Origin: Aphrophora alni
Lineage: Eukaryota; Arthropoda; Insecta; Hemiptera; Aphrophoridae
NCBI GenBank assembly: GCA_963513935.1
Contig: OY740776.1
Span: 11,810,724 to 11,874,723 of the forward strand
DNA length: 64,000 bases
Reading direction: 5' to 3'
Notes under the pieces: generated by a model
Database searches by the model: none
What the model saw: the letters and a program-made list of their open reading frames with translations, nothing else
Told to the model about the DNA's origin: nothing
Made by a program: the position numbers and the translations under genes
In this document: one piece after another, positions 46,856 to 58,928 of the stretch
How positions within the stretch are numbered: the first letter of the stretch is position 1
Layout of the letters: each line of letters begins with the position of its first letter

Positions 46856-47292
46856 ATCGCTGTCCCTAGCGCTATTAGAGCTGGGAACTCCTAGTGATGT
46901 CCCTTGCACTATTACAGCGGGGAAACCCTATCGCTATCCCTAGCGCCAATAGGGGACCCTAGTGATGGCCATGGCGCTATTACAGCGGGGAAACCCTAGT
47001 GCTGTCTCTAGCGCTATCGAGGAAACCCTAGTGCTGTCCCTAGCGCTATCGGGGAAACCCTAGTGCTGTCCATGGCGCTATTAGCTCTATTACAGCGGGG
47101 AAACCCTAGTGCTGCCCCTAGCGCTATCGGGGAAACCTTAGAGCTATTACAGCGGGGAAATATCAGGGCTGTCCGTAGCGCTATTACAGCGGGGAAACCC
47201 TAACGCAGTCCCTAGCGTTATTACACCGCGGAACCCTAGCACTATTACAGCGGGGAAACCCTAGCGCTTTCCATAGTGCTTTACAGCGGGGA
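46856..47292. repeat. GC-rich minisatellite with irregular units
   Basis: The words CCCTAGCGCTATTACAGCGG and GGGGAAACCCTAGTGCTGTC recur about ten times with unit lengths of roughly 35-60 bp, with internal losses (CGCTATCGGGG). AGCGCT is itself palindromic. The block is far richer in G+C than its flanks. Confidence 0.85.
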
Positions 47293-48050
47293 AACGAGTT
47301 GGCAAACCCGCATGGTCCCTATTGGTTTCTTCAAGGTCACGCTGTCTACTGGCTCCTCCCTCAACGGACTTGACTCACTGCGACTTGTATAGTACACATA
47401 ATACAATTAATTTATATAATCTTTTTGACCTTTTTTTCGTGTTTAATTTAGAGAACATTATGTGACAGGTCGAAAATCAATGTCGTGTTTTTTTGCGGAT
47501 ATTTCGAAGTCCCTTGAGAACAAAACAAAATATCGTTTTTGAAATGTTGTCCGTCAGGCAGAATTTAAAAAAAAAAAAAAAAAAAAAAAACTTGGACTCA
47601 GGCGACTTCAAAACTGATAAAAAGCCTATCGCAAAACTTTCTCTAAACAAAATAAAAACAGTTTCTGAAACACCATTCTCAACTACAAAGTATAAACAAT
47701 TAAAAACTTCTTTATCCTCCCCCACCCTCTAGCTGGACATGGGGTAGTGAGAAACAGGTGTTTCAAAGGATTAAGGGATGTTAGAGGATTAGAGTGACAT
47801 ACGAGGGTGAAATAAACAAGAGAAGGAAAGTATTAAAACAGATAGGGCGAAGTAAATACTAATTAGAAATGGTAGACTGGGGCTTAGACAACTTGAAAAT
47901 GTCTCTTTTTCTTTTAGAAACAAGAAATAAATGCTCCATTTCAGAGTATATTCTTGTACTGTATAGTGTTTCTTTTATACTTCTATATATTTAGGCGGGA
48001 AATTTGGAATATTATTTTTTGTTTACGTATAAATTTGTTCAGACGACTGA
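47293..48050. other. Unique sequence, no gene supported
   Basis: Contains a 23-A run at about 47,568-47,590. The ORFs on both strands read through that run and have no domain. Confidence 0.35.
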
Positions 48051-48295
48051 TTTTGAAGTCGAAAAACCTCTAAGTCGTTATCGCTTTATAAAAAAATGAA
48101 GAATATGAAATGAAGACACCCTAGCACTAGCGTCTCTAGTAGCGTAAGCGTCGGAAGAGAACAAAAGTTGGTCAAGAGAGAACTCATGTAAGAAAGGGAT
48201 CTAACACAAAATTACATGGAAAAAAGCGTAGATCCAGCTTGATCGCTCGGGATTGCTATGCTTATACTAACTGTAGTGAGGCCTGAGGGTAAACT
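48051..48295 (-). mobile_element. SINE-like family A, copy 9
   Basis: Near full-length minus-strand copy: AAAAACCTCTAAGTCGTTAT, GCTTTATAAAAAA, GAAGAGAACAAAAGTTGGTC, AGAAAGGGATCTAACACAA (B box), GTAGATCCAGCTTGATC, GGGATTGCTATGCTTATAC and GTGAGGCCTGAGGGTA. Confidence 0.82.
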
Positions 48296-48429
48296 TATTA
48301 TAGAGAAAGCTTTATTGCAAAAACATTGCACTAACTTTCTCACAATACGTCCTAAACTTGTGTCATAAAATCAATCCTTAGTGTATTAGATTTAACTTAA
48401 GTTTTAATTACTTCGATCAAGGGTAATTT

Positions 48430-49150
48430 TTTGCAAATTATTCCTGAATCGTAATTTTTGCGATGTTTTACATGCGTTTGGAACGTTAACCTTTTTCACG
48501 TTTCACTAAAATTTGAATAAAATCTGTAGAACCGATTTTGATAAATTACGTCTTTCCATAACAGCTCAGTGGATGATTATTGTTTGTTTTTTTAAGGATA
48601 ACTCACGAACAGGTTTTTTTTTTTTTTTAGAGATGACCAATAGAATTTTTGGAGGTCCTTAGGGGACTTAAACGTGAACAAAGTTTGTCATTAAATCTGA
48701 TTTTGAGATAGACGTAATTTTGCGTTTTCCTTATTTCAGTTATATTCCCAATTTCGAGTTACAGAAAATTTTAAAAAATGCCCCGAGATATGTAGAACCG
48801 ATTTTGATAAATTACGTCTTTCATAACAGCTCTGTGGATGATTATTGTTTGTTTTTTTAAGGGTAACTCCCGAACCGGTTTTTTTTTTTTTTTTTTTTTT
48901 TTTAGAGATTACCAAATAGTATTTTTGGGGGTCCTTAAAGGATATTCGTGAGCAAAGTTTGTCATTAAAACCGATTTTGAGATAATCGTAATTTTGCGTT
49001 TTCCTTATTTCAGTTAATGTTTAAAATATGCCAAAAGAAATATGATTAAAATCTGTCCACATGTTTTGAATGCACTGACAGAATACACTTTTATGTATAC
49101 ACAAAAATTGTTTTGACCCATCACATAACATTCTTTAAGATTGAATAATG
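48430..49150 (+). repeat. Dispersed repeat family C, with a ~265-bp internal tandem duplication
   Basis: The segment from GAACCGATTTTGATAAATTA through GATGATTATTGTTTGTTTTT, a long poly-T, GAGCAAAGTTTGTCATTAAA and TTTTGCGTTTTCCTTATTTC occurs at about 48,530-48,735 and again at about 48,797-49,015. The family's end block, TTTTGACCCATCACATAAC, follows at 49,113. Poly-T tract lengths differ between the copies. Confidence 0.8.
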
Positions 49151-49394
49151 TAGTGTAGATAATTATTTAATGTTCTACTAAGCGTTGAGATATGTGGGAG
49201 TAAAACCTTTAACTCAACAGCTGGCTTAAACCTCGGCTTTAGCATACGTAATTAGTTTATAATGGGGGGGGACTTGGACAACCATAGGCAAGTGATTTAA
49301 CTTAAAGATCTGCGTAGAAATTAGTTTAATTAAGTATTAGTCTCGCAATAGCTGGCTTAGTGCCCGGAGTGATTTCCTTCATTAATCTCGAATC
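49151..49394. other. Short unique spacer
   Basis: No feature recognised. Confidence 0.35.
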
Positions 49395-49640
49395 TAATTA
49401 CCCTCTGGGGCTTACTGTTCGGTGTCAATCCCGTGGGACTTAGCTTGAGATGCATATTTTTTATGTAGTATCGGGTTAGATCACTCTCTTTCATATTTCC
49501 TATCAGGTCTCTCTTGACCAACTCTTGTTCTTTTCCGATCCTGACGGTATTAGAGTATTCTAGGGTTAGGAGTCTCTATTTTATACTGATGATAACTGGT
49601 TAGGCTTGTCGCCTTCTAGCAACAAGGAAGGACAAGTCTC
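49395..49640 (+). mobile_element. SINE-like family A, copy 10
   Basis: Plus-strand copy with ACCCTCTGGGGCTTACTGTT, GTCAATCCCGTGGG, GTATCGGGTTAGATCAC (B-box region), CCTATCAGGTCTCTCTTGAC, CTTTTCCGATCCTGACGG and TTATACTGATGATAACTGG. Confidence 0.82.
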
Positions 49641-49769
49641 TTCGTTTGAATGTGAAATTGTGAGCTTTTATTTCTACACTGTTTAATTGTTATTAATTGC
49701 CCGATTTAAGATTTACTAATGTTTGCTGTTATAACTAGTGGATATTTGATCTCTTATTATATGTAATAG

Positions 49770-49842
49770 ATATAATATAGTTAATTACCTTAGAGGTTGT
49801 CCTCAGTCTGTATTACCTCTAAGGTAATTAACTATATTATAT
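49770..49842. repeat. Perfect 28-bp inverted repeat with 17-nt loop
   Basis: The arm at 49,770-49,797 (ends TTACCTTAGAGGT) is perfectly mirrored by 49,815-49,842 (starts ACCTCTAAGGTAA). The loop is TGTCCTCAGTCTGTATT. No mismatch was seen. It is AT-rich outside and GC-richer near the loop. Confidence 0.93.
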
Positions 49843-50061
49843 ATTAAACAGTCCAAGGCAACACATTATACTTTATAATAGATATAGTTTACAGTAAAGG
49901 GGAATAGATATCAAAAATGTATGTCGTAGAATTTTAAAGTAACTGAACCACTGATTGCTCTATGTATTTGATTTAACCATTATCGCTTTATCTGAAATAA
50001 ATAACTTTCAATTTTAATAAATGGTGTAAATTTCATTTGAACCCAAAATTAAGTATCTATG

Positions 50062-50630
50062 TGACCGTCTCCACTTCTTTTGACCAGCTGGAAGCTCCGA
50101 CTGGCTGGAGACCGCGTACACTTTAGCCGAATCTTGTCAGGATGAGCCAAGGAGTCGGGTTAGGACGCTAATGAACGCACGCAACGCAAGTTAAATTAAA
50201 TGTTCTCTTTTATTCTACAACCGAATTAGAAGATTACAGTAATAATTAGAATTTATATTTAAAGACATAACGGCTAGATAAAGCCTTAATAGTGGCCGAA
50301 AAACATACCGATGTTATAGCATGTGGCCGAAAATGGACTGACCTCGTCCCGTAGCGGTCTGCCATTCAACTTTCTTCTCGCGGCTCTCGGAACAGACTCT
50401 CTGCCGGCTCGCTGGTTCAAGCCCTCCACTCCTCGTCTCTCCCCCCCTTCTACGTGATCTTGCACTGCTCAATAAAATCGCTAGTGCCAATTCATATTTT
50501 ATTATTTAGAATTCCTTCCCATTACACCTAATTTATTCTTATTATAGTTTTCATTTGGTGGGCTCCTTGGCTGGGCCTCATCTAGATAAGACAAAATCTT
50601 AACAAATGTTGCCGGGAAGCATTCCTAACA
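50062..50630 (-). mobile_element. Probable solo LTR (minus strand)
   Basis: Read on the minus strand it starts TGTTAGGAATGCTTCCC (an LTR-like TG start) and continues through a GC-rich, promoter-like block (50,330-50,450) to a polyadenylation signal AATAAAAGAG (about 50,205-50,215) followed by GC-rich sequence, and ends near the GACCAGCTGGAAGC side. This order resembles U3-R-U5 of insect LTR elements. No primer-binding site, internal ORF or clear target duplication was found, and the left boundary is uncertain. The class (Gypsy or BEL) cannot be decided. Confidence 0.45.
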
Positions 50631-50689
50631 ACTCAAAAAAAAAAAAAAATTGAGCTTGACTTGTGAGATAACATTAGATAGAATAAAAC

Positions 50690-50860
50690 TGGAACACAAG
50701 ATCTCACACAAATTATGTTTATGTAATCTGTTGTAGATTAACCAGAGTTATAGTTTAGTTATTGTAGCTCATGTATCACTGAGGATGACGACTTTGTCGT
50801 TGAAACGCGCTTGACTAAGTAAACGTATTTTTGTGAGATCTTGAACACAAAGTGAGTTTT
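50690..50860 (+). ncRNA. Hammerhead-like motif 2 inside a small inverted-arm element
   Basis: CTGAGGA (50,779-50,785), helix II GACGAC/GTCGTT (50,787-50,792 with 50,796-50,801, TTT loop), GAAA (50,802-50,805), short helix III ACGCGC (50,805-50,810; consensus ACGCGT), U at the cleavage position, and TGA pairing with TCA upstream as helix I. Inverted arms ACAAGATCTCACACAAA (about 50,696) and TTTTTGTGAGATCTTGA (about 50,828) enclose it. The U-to-C change in helix III and the extra T before helix II suggest an inactive copy. Confidence 0.45.
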
Positions 50861-51126
50861 GTTCTAAAAAGTATTCATAAAAAAAAATTTTTCAAAAAAT
50901 ATTCAAAAACAAATTTTGATACGTCGAACAGGAAAATAACTAGGGAAAGGGAACTGATACATTTTGAATATTACATGCTCATATTTTATTTATTTTATTT
51001 CTCTCTATTCATCTAATAGTGTATATATGTAATACGAAGCCAAATATGCACAGAGCTTAGTATTTATCATCATTATTTATCTATCACAACAATGATAGAT
51101 AGTTAGATATATAGAGAGATAGATAG

Positions 51127-51400
<274 letters not shown>

Positions 51401-51869
51401 ATTAGAGATGTTTGAATGTTGTATTGGCCAGCCTAGTGTAATCAACTTATTGCAAGGGTCAGATTAATTCCATTTAGATTTTGCTCTTTGCTTTGTGTAA
51501 GGAAGCCTTCTACCTGCTTCTATCTCCAGTCCCTTTACACAATCATTCGTCTGTCCTGTAATATCAAGAGACTGTGAGGGAAAGCGTGTTTTGTAAGATT
51601 TACTTGGATTCGTTTTTTTAAAACAGATTTTCTTTCTACTAGTCAAATATATTAATTTAAAATAGGTTAAGTATATTCATTGACAAAAAAATCAATAATT
51701 TCAAAATGATTTATTTAATCGTTTAAGTAATTGCAACAAATTGAGTCTGGTTTAGGTGGTGTTTTAGTTGATCAAAATGTGGCGCCATTTTGGTTTCCCA
51801 GTGAATTTAATGTCACCCTCACCCTAGAAGGTCCACATTAGCCAATTGATTTTAGACTAATCAGGAAAA
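51401..51869. other. Unique sequence, no gene supported
   Basis: The minus-strand ORF at 51,464-51,646 has no recognisable domain. Confidence 0.35.
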
Positions 51870-52065
51870 CAAGGCACTCAAAGAACCCTAACCGGATGTA
51901 CACATCTTTTTGTGTAGTCTTGAGTAAGTTCCCTCTTTTTTGTATTTCCTATCAGATCTCACTTAACCAACTTTTGTTCTTTTCCATCGTAGTATTCAAG
52001 GACTCGGATTCTTTTTTTTATAAGGTGATAATGACCGGGAGGTTTTTCACGTTTTAAAACTAAAA
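51870..52065 (+). mobile_element. SINE-like family A, copy 11 (shortened)
   Basis: Has AACCGGATGTACACATC, GTGTAGTCTTGAGTAAGTTC (decayed B box), CCTATCAGATCTCACTTAAC, AGTATTCAAGGACTCGG and ATAAGGTGATAATGACCGGG. The CTATTAGAG part is deleted. Confidence 0.75.
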
Positions 52066-52684
52066 AATAAATAATAATAATCATTTATGTTATATCAGAA
52101 TAAAAAATACGGGAGGTAAAAAAATGTCCTAGAACACCACCTTCCCATTGTTGCCTCATTTTTGCTTATCAGATTGTTTTTAAATTGAACGCGTATTTTT
52201 ATACGTTGCACATTAAATTTATTGCTCACTCAAAAGCTTACAATCCTAGCTTTTCAAATATGTTTGTTTTCTTGCATTGACTGTAATAACAAACAAATTG
52301 AATTAAGTGGTAGTGTCTGAACTTAGCGTTTCTACATAATTGTAATCAAAAATCAAAATGTCGAAATCGTTTGAATCTCGGTTTCCAGAAAACTTTAAAT
52401 TGCACATATGTCCATTTCCAACATTGTTGTCTCATTGTTCGTAAAATAAGTGTGTGCTAATTTGTAATGTTTTGCTGTAGGTGTGATTTCTACATGTCTT
52501 TCATATACGTCGTCATTAGTCAAAAGGTTTTTGTAGACGGAAGAGTTTTCAATAGGTTCTCCATAAGTATGAGTAGTTTGGTCACCGATAATAAACAGAG
52601 AATAGTCATGCCTATTATTTAAAACTTATTTAAATTTATAATTACCATCTCCGCATTTACTTTTTCTACAATTGAAAATATTTT
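52066..52684. other. AT-rich sequence, no gene seen
   Basis: No supported feature. Confidence 0.35.
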
Positions 52685-53935
52685 TTAATATAGCCACCCT
52701 AAAAAATTAATTCACTGAAAACTATTCACTACACACAAACATTACAACACAATTCATTACCCGTTCTGAGCATTACATACACAAATAATTAAAAAATAAA
52801 GATTACAATCAGCTGTTTTTGATGGGAACTTTAGGATGCCTTTTTATCCCTATTTTTTTTTTAACAATGTTTTTTTTTAAGTTGGGCAGCTAAAAAATTT
52901 AATTCAATGAAAACTATTCACTACACACAAAAATCAAAAAACAATTCATTACCTGTTTGAGCATTACATACACAAATAATTAAATAATAAAGAATAAAAT
53001 CAGCAGTTTTTCAAATGAACTTTAGTGTGAAATTCAGCACTATTTTGTTGGCAATATTTTTTTAAACTAGGCACCTAAATAAATAATTCACTGAAAACAT
53101 TTCACTGCACACTAATATCAAAACAAAATAATTCATTACCTGTTTTGAACATTGCATAAACAAATAATTAAATAATAAAGCATAAAGTCAGCAGTTATTC
53201 AAATGAACTTTAGTGTGCCTTTACAGCTCTATTTTGTTGGCAATACTTTTTTAAACTAGGCACTTAAATAAATAATTCACTGAAAACTTTTCACTACACA
53301 CAAAAATCACAACACAATTCATTATGTGTTCTGAACATTACATACACAAATAATTAAAAAATAAAGATTACAATCAGCAGTTTTTCAAATGAACTTTAGT
53401 GTGCATTTACAGCTCTATTTTGTTGGCAATACTTTTTAAACTAGGCACCTAAATCCACTGAAAACGTTTCACTACATAAAACAATCAAAACACAATTCAT
53501 TACCTGGTCTAAACATTACATACACAAAGACCAGAGCACTGTGGTGACAATATATACAGCAATATATACAGTCTTAACATATACAGCAATGTAATATAAT
53601 CTTAACAGTTTTTGTTAAGATTCCCTCTGAAGAAGACAACTTTGTTGTTGTAATAGCTATAACGGTCTAATAGGAATAAACATTTTACTTGTTACAAAAA
53701 GTTTGTTTTTTGTTATTTTATTTATTCCCAAGTGTGGTAAGGGACTTTTGAAAGTGTACCTGTATTACATACACAAATAGTTAAATAATAAAGCATAAAA
53801 TCAGCAGTTTTTCATATGAACTTTAGTATGCACTTATAGCTCTATTTTGTTGGCAATACTTATTTAAACTAGGCACCTAAATACATAATTCACTGAAAAC
53901 TTTTCACTGCACACAAATATCAAAACACAATTGTT
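52685..53935. repeat. ~187-bp tandem array, about 6 copies, interrupted
   Basis: The block AATTCACTGAAAAC, CACAATTCATTACC, ATTACATACACAAATAATTA, ATCAGCAGTTTTTC and GCTCTATTTTGTTGGCAATA recurs at about 185-190 bp. The landmark ATTACATACACAAA lies near 52,774, 52,964, 53,148 (variant), 53,337, 53,515 and 53,764. The last interval is longer because a 235-bp element sits in it. Confidence 0.92.
53529..53763 (+). mobile_element. 235-bp retroposon-like insertion with hammerhead-like motif 3
   Basis: The insert begins GACCAGAGCACTGTGG and ends AAAGTGTACCTGT. It is flanked by the identical 14 bp ATTACATACACAAA (53,515-53,528 and 53,764-53,777), which fits a target-site duplication. Inside are a perfect hairpin AATCTTAACA-GTTTT-TGTTAAGATT, then CTGAAGA (53,627-53,633), helix II GACAAC/GTTGTT, GTAA (one change from GAAA), the palindrome ATAGCTAT (53,653-53,660) and A at the cleavage position. 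Because the flanks are tandem-repeat sequence, the duplication could partly pre-exist, but neighbouring units lack this insert. Confidence 0.6.
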
Positions 53936-54985
53936 TGTAGTTGAACCGGATCTAAAAATTTCATTCTTTTGTAAAAGAGCGTACCTTTTTTAAACTTTAA
54001 AACCCTGTCATTTTTGATAGGATCAACCTTTTGAGATCCTGACTGCGGCACTGTGCTCTACTAACAAAGACCTTTAATTTGATTTATACATCGACCTATG
54101 TTCTCATTTAAGTTTTTTTCTGACTTCCTGTGGGCCGTCCCCCATTGGAGTTGGACAGTCAGTGAACGCATCAAAACCAATATGGATATGCGGAGTTTCA
54201 ATTTTCTAACATAAACCATACAAAAAAAGGTAGGGGGGAAGGGACTTAAAACTCACCCTGTATATTAAAAATGTTTGGAACATTACACCCGCAATAAATA
54301 GTCCGACAATATCGTAGGTATAATGAATTTTATATAGTGAAATGTGTAATAGAAAAATTGTAACATAAATGCAAAGCGTAACACGTTACCAAAGTCAAAT
54401 GAAATGCTTGTGTGAGTGTCACATGATCCTGTAAAGAGTTGTGTTTTCTTACGTCAAAAACATTTCACTAACTTTCCGGCTCAGCTACCCAAGTGGAATA
54501 AAGTAAAAAGGTTTATTTCCATATAATGTTCACCTGGTGAAAGCATTCACCATGTTTCAACTATTGTGTTACTGGTAATTAATTAATTAGTTAAATTAAT
54601 TTGTAATTATCGAAAACAATCTACAAATATTACACGTAGTAAAGAAGGGAAGAACAATGAACATCCTGGAGGAGTATGCTATTTATAAACATGTAAGAAA
54701 GATTCGGACTCCCTTCTGAATGACAAACAACATTTCGCTTCCAACTGTATCTATGATACTATATACACAATAGATAATCAAAGGTAACGACACAAGACCA
54801 AGGTTGTAGGAGATAACGTCAGAAGAACTCCTAATCAGTCATTCAGGAGCATTAGAACTAGTAGAGCATCAGGGAAAAATAACTTTTTATTTTTACAATA
54901 GAACAAGAACCAACCCGGTTTACTATTTTGTGTGTGTGTGTGTGTGTGTTTTTATATACAAACAAATTTTGTGTTGTGAACGTGT
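53936..54985. other. Unique sequence with a lone transposon end
   Basis: ACTCACCCTGTATATTA (about 54,254-54,270) is a right-end word of the foldback type without a recognised partner. A TG microsatellite (about 54,930-54,950) lies near its right side. No gene seen. Confidence 0.4.
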
Positions 54986-55004
54986 TTTTAGTTTGTTTAC
55001 GTGT

Positions 55005-55055
55005 GCTAAGCCTGAGGATGCCTTATGTTGAGGCGAAACAGCTGTAGCTACTAAT
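55005..55055 (+). ncRNA. Hammerhead-like motif 4
   Basis: CTGAGGA (55,012-55,018), helix II GCCT/AGGC (55,020-55,023 with 55,031-55,034), GAAA (55,035-55,038), palindromic helix III ACAGCTGT (55,038-55,045), and A55,046 at the cleavage position. GCT (55,047-55,049) is complementary to AGC (55,009-55,011) immediately before the core, forming a 3-bp helix I. All core bases of the hammerhead consensus are present; one extra T lies between the core A and helix II. Confidence 0.5.
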
Positions 55056-56179
55056 AAGAATAATGATGGCACAAATTATGAAGAAAATTAACACACAAAT
55101 GATGGCAAATGTCTGAAAAATGTATAATAATAAAATTGAACTTCCATCATTAACAAAATTAATAACTTCAAACAGAGAAAAGAATAATGAACTCTTGAAT
55201 AATGAATAATATACTTTTGACTTAAGGTATGTTAACTAATTAATTATATGACGATAGACCTATCTAACAAACTACACCTTGTTCGAAATCACTGTTTACT
55301 TTACGTTTTTAATACAAAATGTGATCATCATTTTTCAGAATACATTTTTGAAATTATCTTTTTTTTTGTTTATTTAACGCTATTCCGCTCACTGAATTGC
55401 CTCGCTTTGTGGCACAAAGTTTTGTATTTAATTCAAACGTCAATTGTACAGATCATAAATAATTGCATCTAGTTTAAAAAATACTTTGAAGTAATGGTTT
55501 CGTAATTTTTGTGTGCTCGTGGCGTCTGGGCTTTTTCGGGGAAGTGGTTTGAGTGCATGAGTGTGTTGTTGTGTTCTTTTAACTTAGTTTCTTTAATTCA
55601 GCAATTATTACAAAGTTTTATTTAATTTTATCAATAAAAGAGTAGACTGTTATGTTTAGTGGATCATTTAAAGTGACTGAATCGGAACGCATTGTTGGAA
55701 AATAAAAGCATAAATTAATTGCACTCAGTTTAAAAATACTTTGAAGCAGTGGTTTAATGATAAGTATTGTCGTGAGATCTAAGCTGTTTCAGGGAATGGT
55801 TTGAATGTGTGCGCGTGCGTGCGTGTGTGTGTTGTGTTCTTTTTTGCTTAGTTTTGGTAATTTATCAATTATTATATGTTATATTTAGATTTATTTATAA
55901 AAAAGTAGACAATTTTGTTCATTTTCATTTTGTAATATATTTAATTTGGTTTTGCATTTTTTGAGGTTAAGTGGAAGAGAGGACCACGTGAAACTTCGCC
56001 ACAGAATAAGAATTTATTTTACGCTATTACAAAACCAAATAAAAACCAACCAAATCTATTCTTCACCAAATATGTTTGTCCTGTAGGTGTTCCTCTAAAA
56101 AATAAAAAGAAACTAGGACACCATATTTGTAAAAATATTGATATATTTAAATAGTTGTTTAACTTTATTACCGTCACTC
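55056..56179. other. AT-rich sequence with a local duplication
   Basis: GTTTAAAAAATACTTTGAAG ... TGTGTGTTGT ... TTATTTAATTTTATCAATAA-like sequence (55,472-55,640) is repeated in diverged form at 55,728-55,905. No gene supported; the ORF at 55,248-55,472 has no domain. Confidence 0.45.
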
Positions 56180-56415
56180 TCAGGTGCGAGCTATTAGTGA
56201 GAACGAAAAACCACAAGCTGGATTTAGACCTTTTTCCTTGTAGTCTTAGGTTAGATCCCAGCATTTCATATTTTCTATCCGATTTCTCTTGACCAACTCT
56301 TGTTCTTTTCAGACCCTGGATGCTATTAGAGTACTCGAGGGCTAGTGTTTTGTAATTTTGCCTTCTTTTCTTATAAAAGGTGATAACGATCGAGAGGTTT
56401 TTCACCTTTAAACAA
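56180..56415 (+). mobile_element. SINE-like family A, copy 12
   Basis: Plus-strand copy: CTCAGGTGCGAGC, CAAGCTGGATTTAGACC, GTCTTAGGTTAGATCCCAGC (intact B box), TCTCTTGACCAACTCTTG, GCTATTAGAGTACTCGAGGG and GGTGATAACGATCGAGAGG. The 128-residue minus-strand ORF is its antisense. Confidence 0.83.
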
Positions 56416-58464
56416 CAAGGTCTAAAAATTACTGTTTATTAAAACCCCTGTATAAATATTGTCTTACTTTGATCAATACATACTAACGACTCTTAAACAC
56501 TGAACATCTGTACAACGGTAAAAGTGTAGTTGATATCACTTAGTGGGACACTAATGGATTGATATTGTACAATTAATAATCTGCCTTGACTTAATCTATT
56601 TTTAATTTCAGTAAAAGCATTCACACCCAATGTCTAGTAGCTGTCGCCGAATAACTGATTATTCAATAATTTGTTTTTCGTAAACAGAAGGGAAAGCTAA
56701 TGGTAACAGTTAGTTACCACTTTTCTCGTTTTTGTTTCTACTTTCATAATAGTGTAGAGAGAGTTTTAGGATTATAGATATCTGTGTTGTGTTTTTGTGG
56801 ATATGTATTGAGTCCTCCTGGTTGATTTTTGGAGTAATGTCCCCCCCCCCCCAGTTTGTTGTCCAAACACTTTGGACGATTTTAATCGAATTTGGTATAT
56901 GGGTATATATTTTGCCTTACCTTGGGCCCTCTTTTTTTTCTTTTCTTTTCTTTTTTTTTTAATATTTGGGGTAGTTACTAAGACAAAAACACAAAATTAC
57001 GATTTTCTAAAAATCGGCTATAACAATTTGGATCACATTTAGCATGACAAAGTTCTTTAAAAATGCAAGTTAGTAAGTAATCAGTAAAAAAAAAAAATAA
57101 AATAAAAACTTTGTTTTTATTCAAATTTTAGAGGACATATTGAACCTAAACCCGAATGTAAAATCACAAGTCAAAAAAGTTACTGTTTTGGAATAATCGA
57201 CCCAAAAAATGAACCTTAACAACCGTCAATAAAAGCTTAATTTTAATCTAATTACTAATTAGGCTGAGGATGTGTTTATGGCACAATCAAAACCTTTTAA
57301 GTCATTATTTAAATATTTTTTTCAGCATCTGTGATTCAATTTCACTTTTTTTATTAGCAACTACAGATTTGATATTTTTGGTGAGAGGTTTTAGTTACTT
57401 TTTATTTGATTTTGTGGATGGACTAATGAGAAAGTTTGTGTATTCCCATGTACCATTTATAGGCTCAAGTTGGAAACTAAAAATAAATCTAGTAATAAAA
57501 AAAACACAACAATTCTCAAGGAATGGTAAATAAATGGTTAACTAATAAATTGGAGTTGTGTGCCAAAGGAGAGGTGACCAACGGTTTATAGCAATCAACA
57601 TTTGATCGCCTCTTTCATGTTAGGTTAGGTTAGGTATAATATGCAAGTACCCGTTTATAAATATATTTATTTAAAACTGCACCATAACGAGGGACTGTTT
57701 TGTGAATCTAGTGATAATGTGATTGGTAAAATTGTTACGTTGCTAATCTGCTGTGTAGAATATCGCCAAACTTTCCAAGTTGAATATTCCGCAGACATAC
57801 TAATTCTCACTGTATTCGAAGGAAGAATTAATAGACAAAGGAGTAGATCTGTTGTAATTACTGTGTTATGTTGTCATTGTTTTATATATAATGTAAAAAT
57901 AATCAAATTAAAAATTTTCGTTTCGTATTATGTCTTTAATAACAATTCAAGTAGACCTTTAAAAAAAGAAAATGATGTTTATAACAGAAAAATCTTAATT
58001 AGTTTTTCAAAAAATTAAAAGTGTTTTGACTCTTTCTACCACAATTATAGCTATATAATCTAAAAAGAAAAAAAAAACTCTAACAAATTATGTTTCCTTT
58101 AATAATTGAAATTAAACCCTACGGTTCAGTTAGCTGTAACAACAGCTGAGCGCTAAGAGTTAAAACATTATCTGTTTTCGCAAAATAAATATCGAAATTA
58201 TATTGAAATAAGAGTCAGCACCTATTATTCAATGTTGGAGAAAAATCCAAAAATTACAGAGGCATTCAACCTTCATAAGAGGCCTATAAAGTATCGATTT
58301 AGAATTACATTTAGAACCAAACTTACAAAACAGATCCCTGATGCCCCACTAGACTGGAGTAGGAGGTTTTATGTTCGTAATGCCCCACACCCCTCTTTGT
58401 TATTTATCCCAGCCTTTGCTTCTTGTAATAAAACACAAACCTAGCCTCTACCTAACATTATTAG
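56416..58464. other. AT-rich sequence, no gene supported
   Basis: About 2 kb with poly-C (56,840-56,852), poly-T and a short TTAGG tract (57,620-57,635). The ORFs at 57,270-57,533, 57,641-58,018 and 58,232-58,444 have no recognised domain, biased composition and no convincing splice sites. Confidence 0.4.
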
Positions 58465-58928
58465 CTATAAGTCCCGCTCTGAGCCGGCAGCTACTAGCCA
58501 GTCTGTGTAACATACTGAGTGAAGGGCGGCAAAAACGGAGGTATCCCGAGCGGTGAGTGGACCTCCTGGACCTCTTAAGAATTGTACTATTTCATATGAC
58601 AATTTATAATATTTACAAACCTAAATTATTATTCATTTTACATCTTCTTACATGTTATTTTTAGTATGTAAAGTATTTGCAAACTTTAATTTTTTAACAA
58701 GTTTCATTCAATTATTATTTTAATAAAATTATTATTATACCCACACTTTTCTTTTATCGTACTTAGTTGTTTATTCCCTATTACCCCCGCTTTTCTTTCA
58801 AAATACTTATTTACATTATTAGGAACCATTAATAGAACGACCGGAATTCCAAGAAAACCGATGTTTTCATGACAGCATTGATTTTCCTCCCCTCACCCAC
58901 CGGACGGTGGCCAGAGCGGGACTTGTAG
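58465..58928. mobile_element. Inverted-repeat element with GC-rich ends
   Basis: CTATAAGTCCCGCTCTG (58,465) is mirrored by CAGAGCGGGACTTGTAG ending at 58,928 with one mismatch. The ends (58,469-58,570 and 58,890-58,928) are GC-rich and the centre is AT-rich. No protein is encoded. Probably a MITE. Confidence 0.5.

Noticed and set aside
57641..58018. 125-residue plus-strand ORF as a possible gene
   Set aside because: Composition follows the AT-rich DNA, no recognisable motif, and the end is lysine/asparagine-rich from A-runs.
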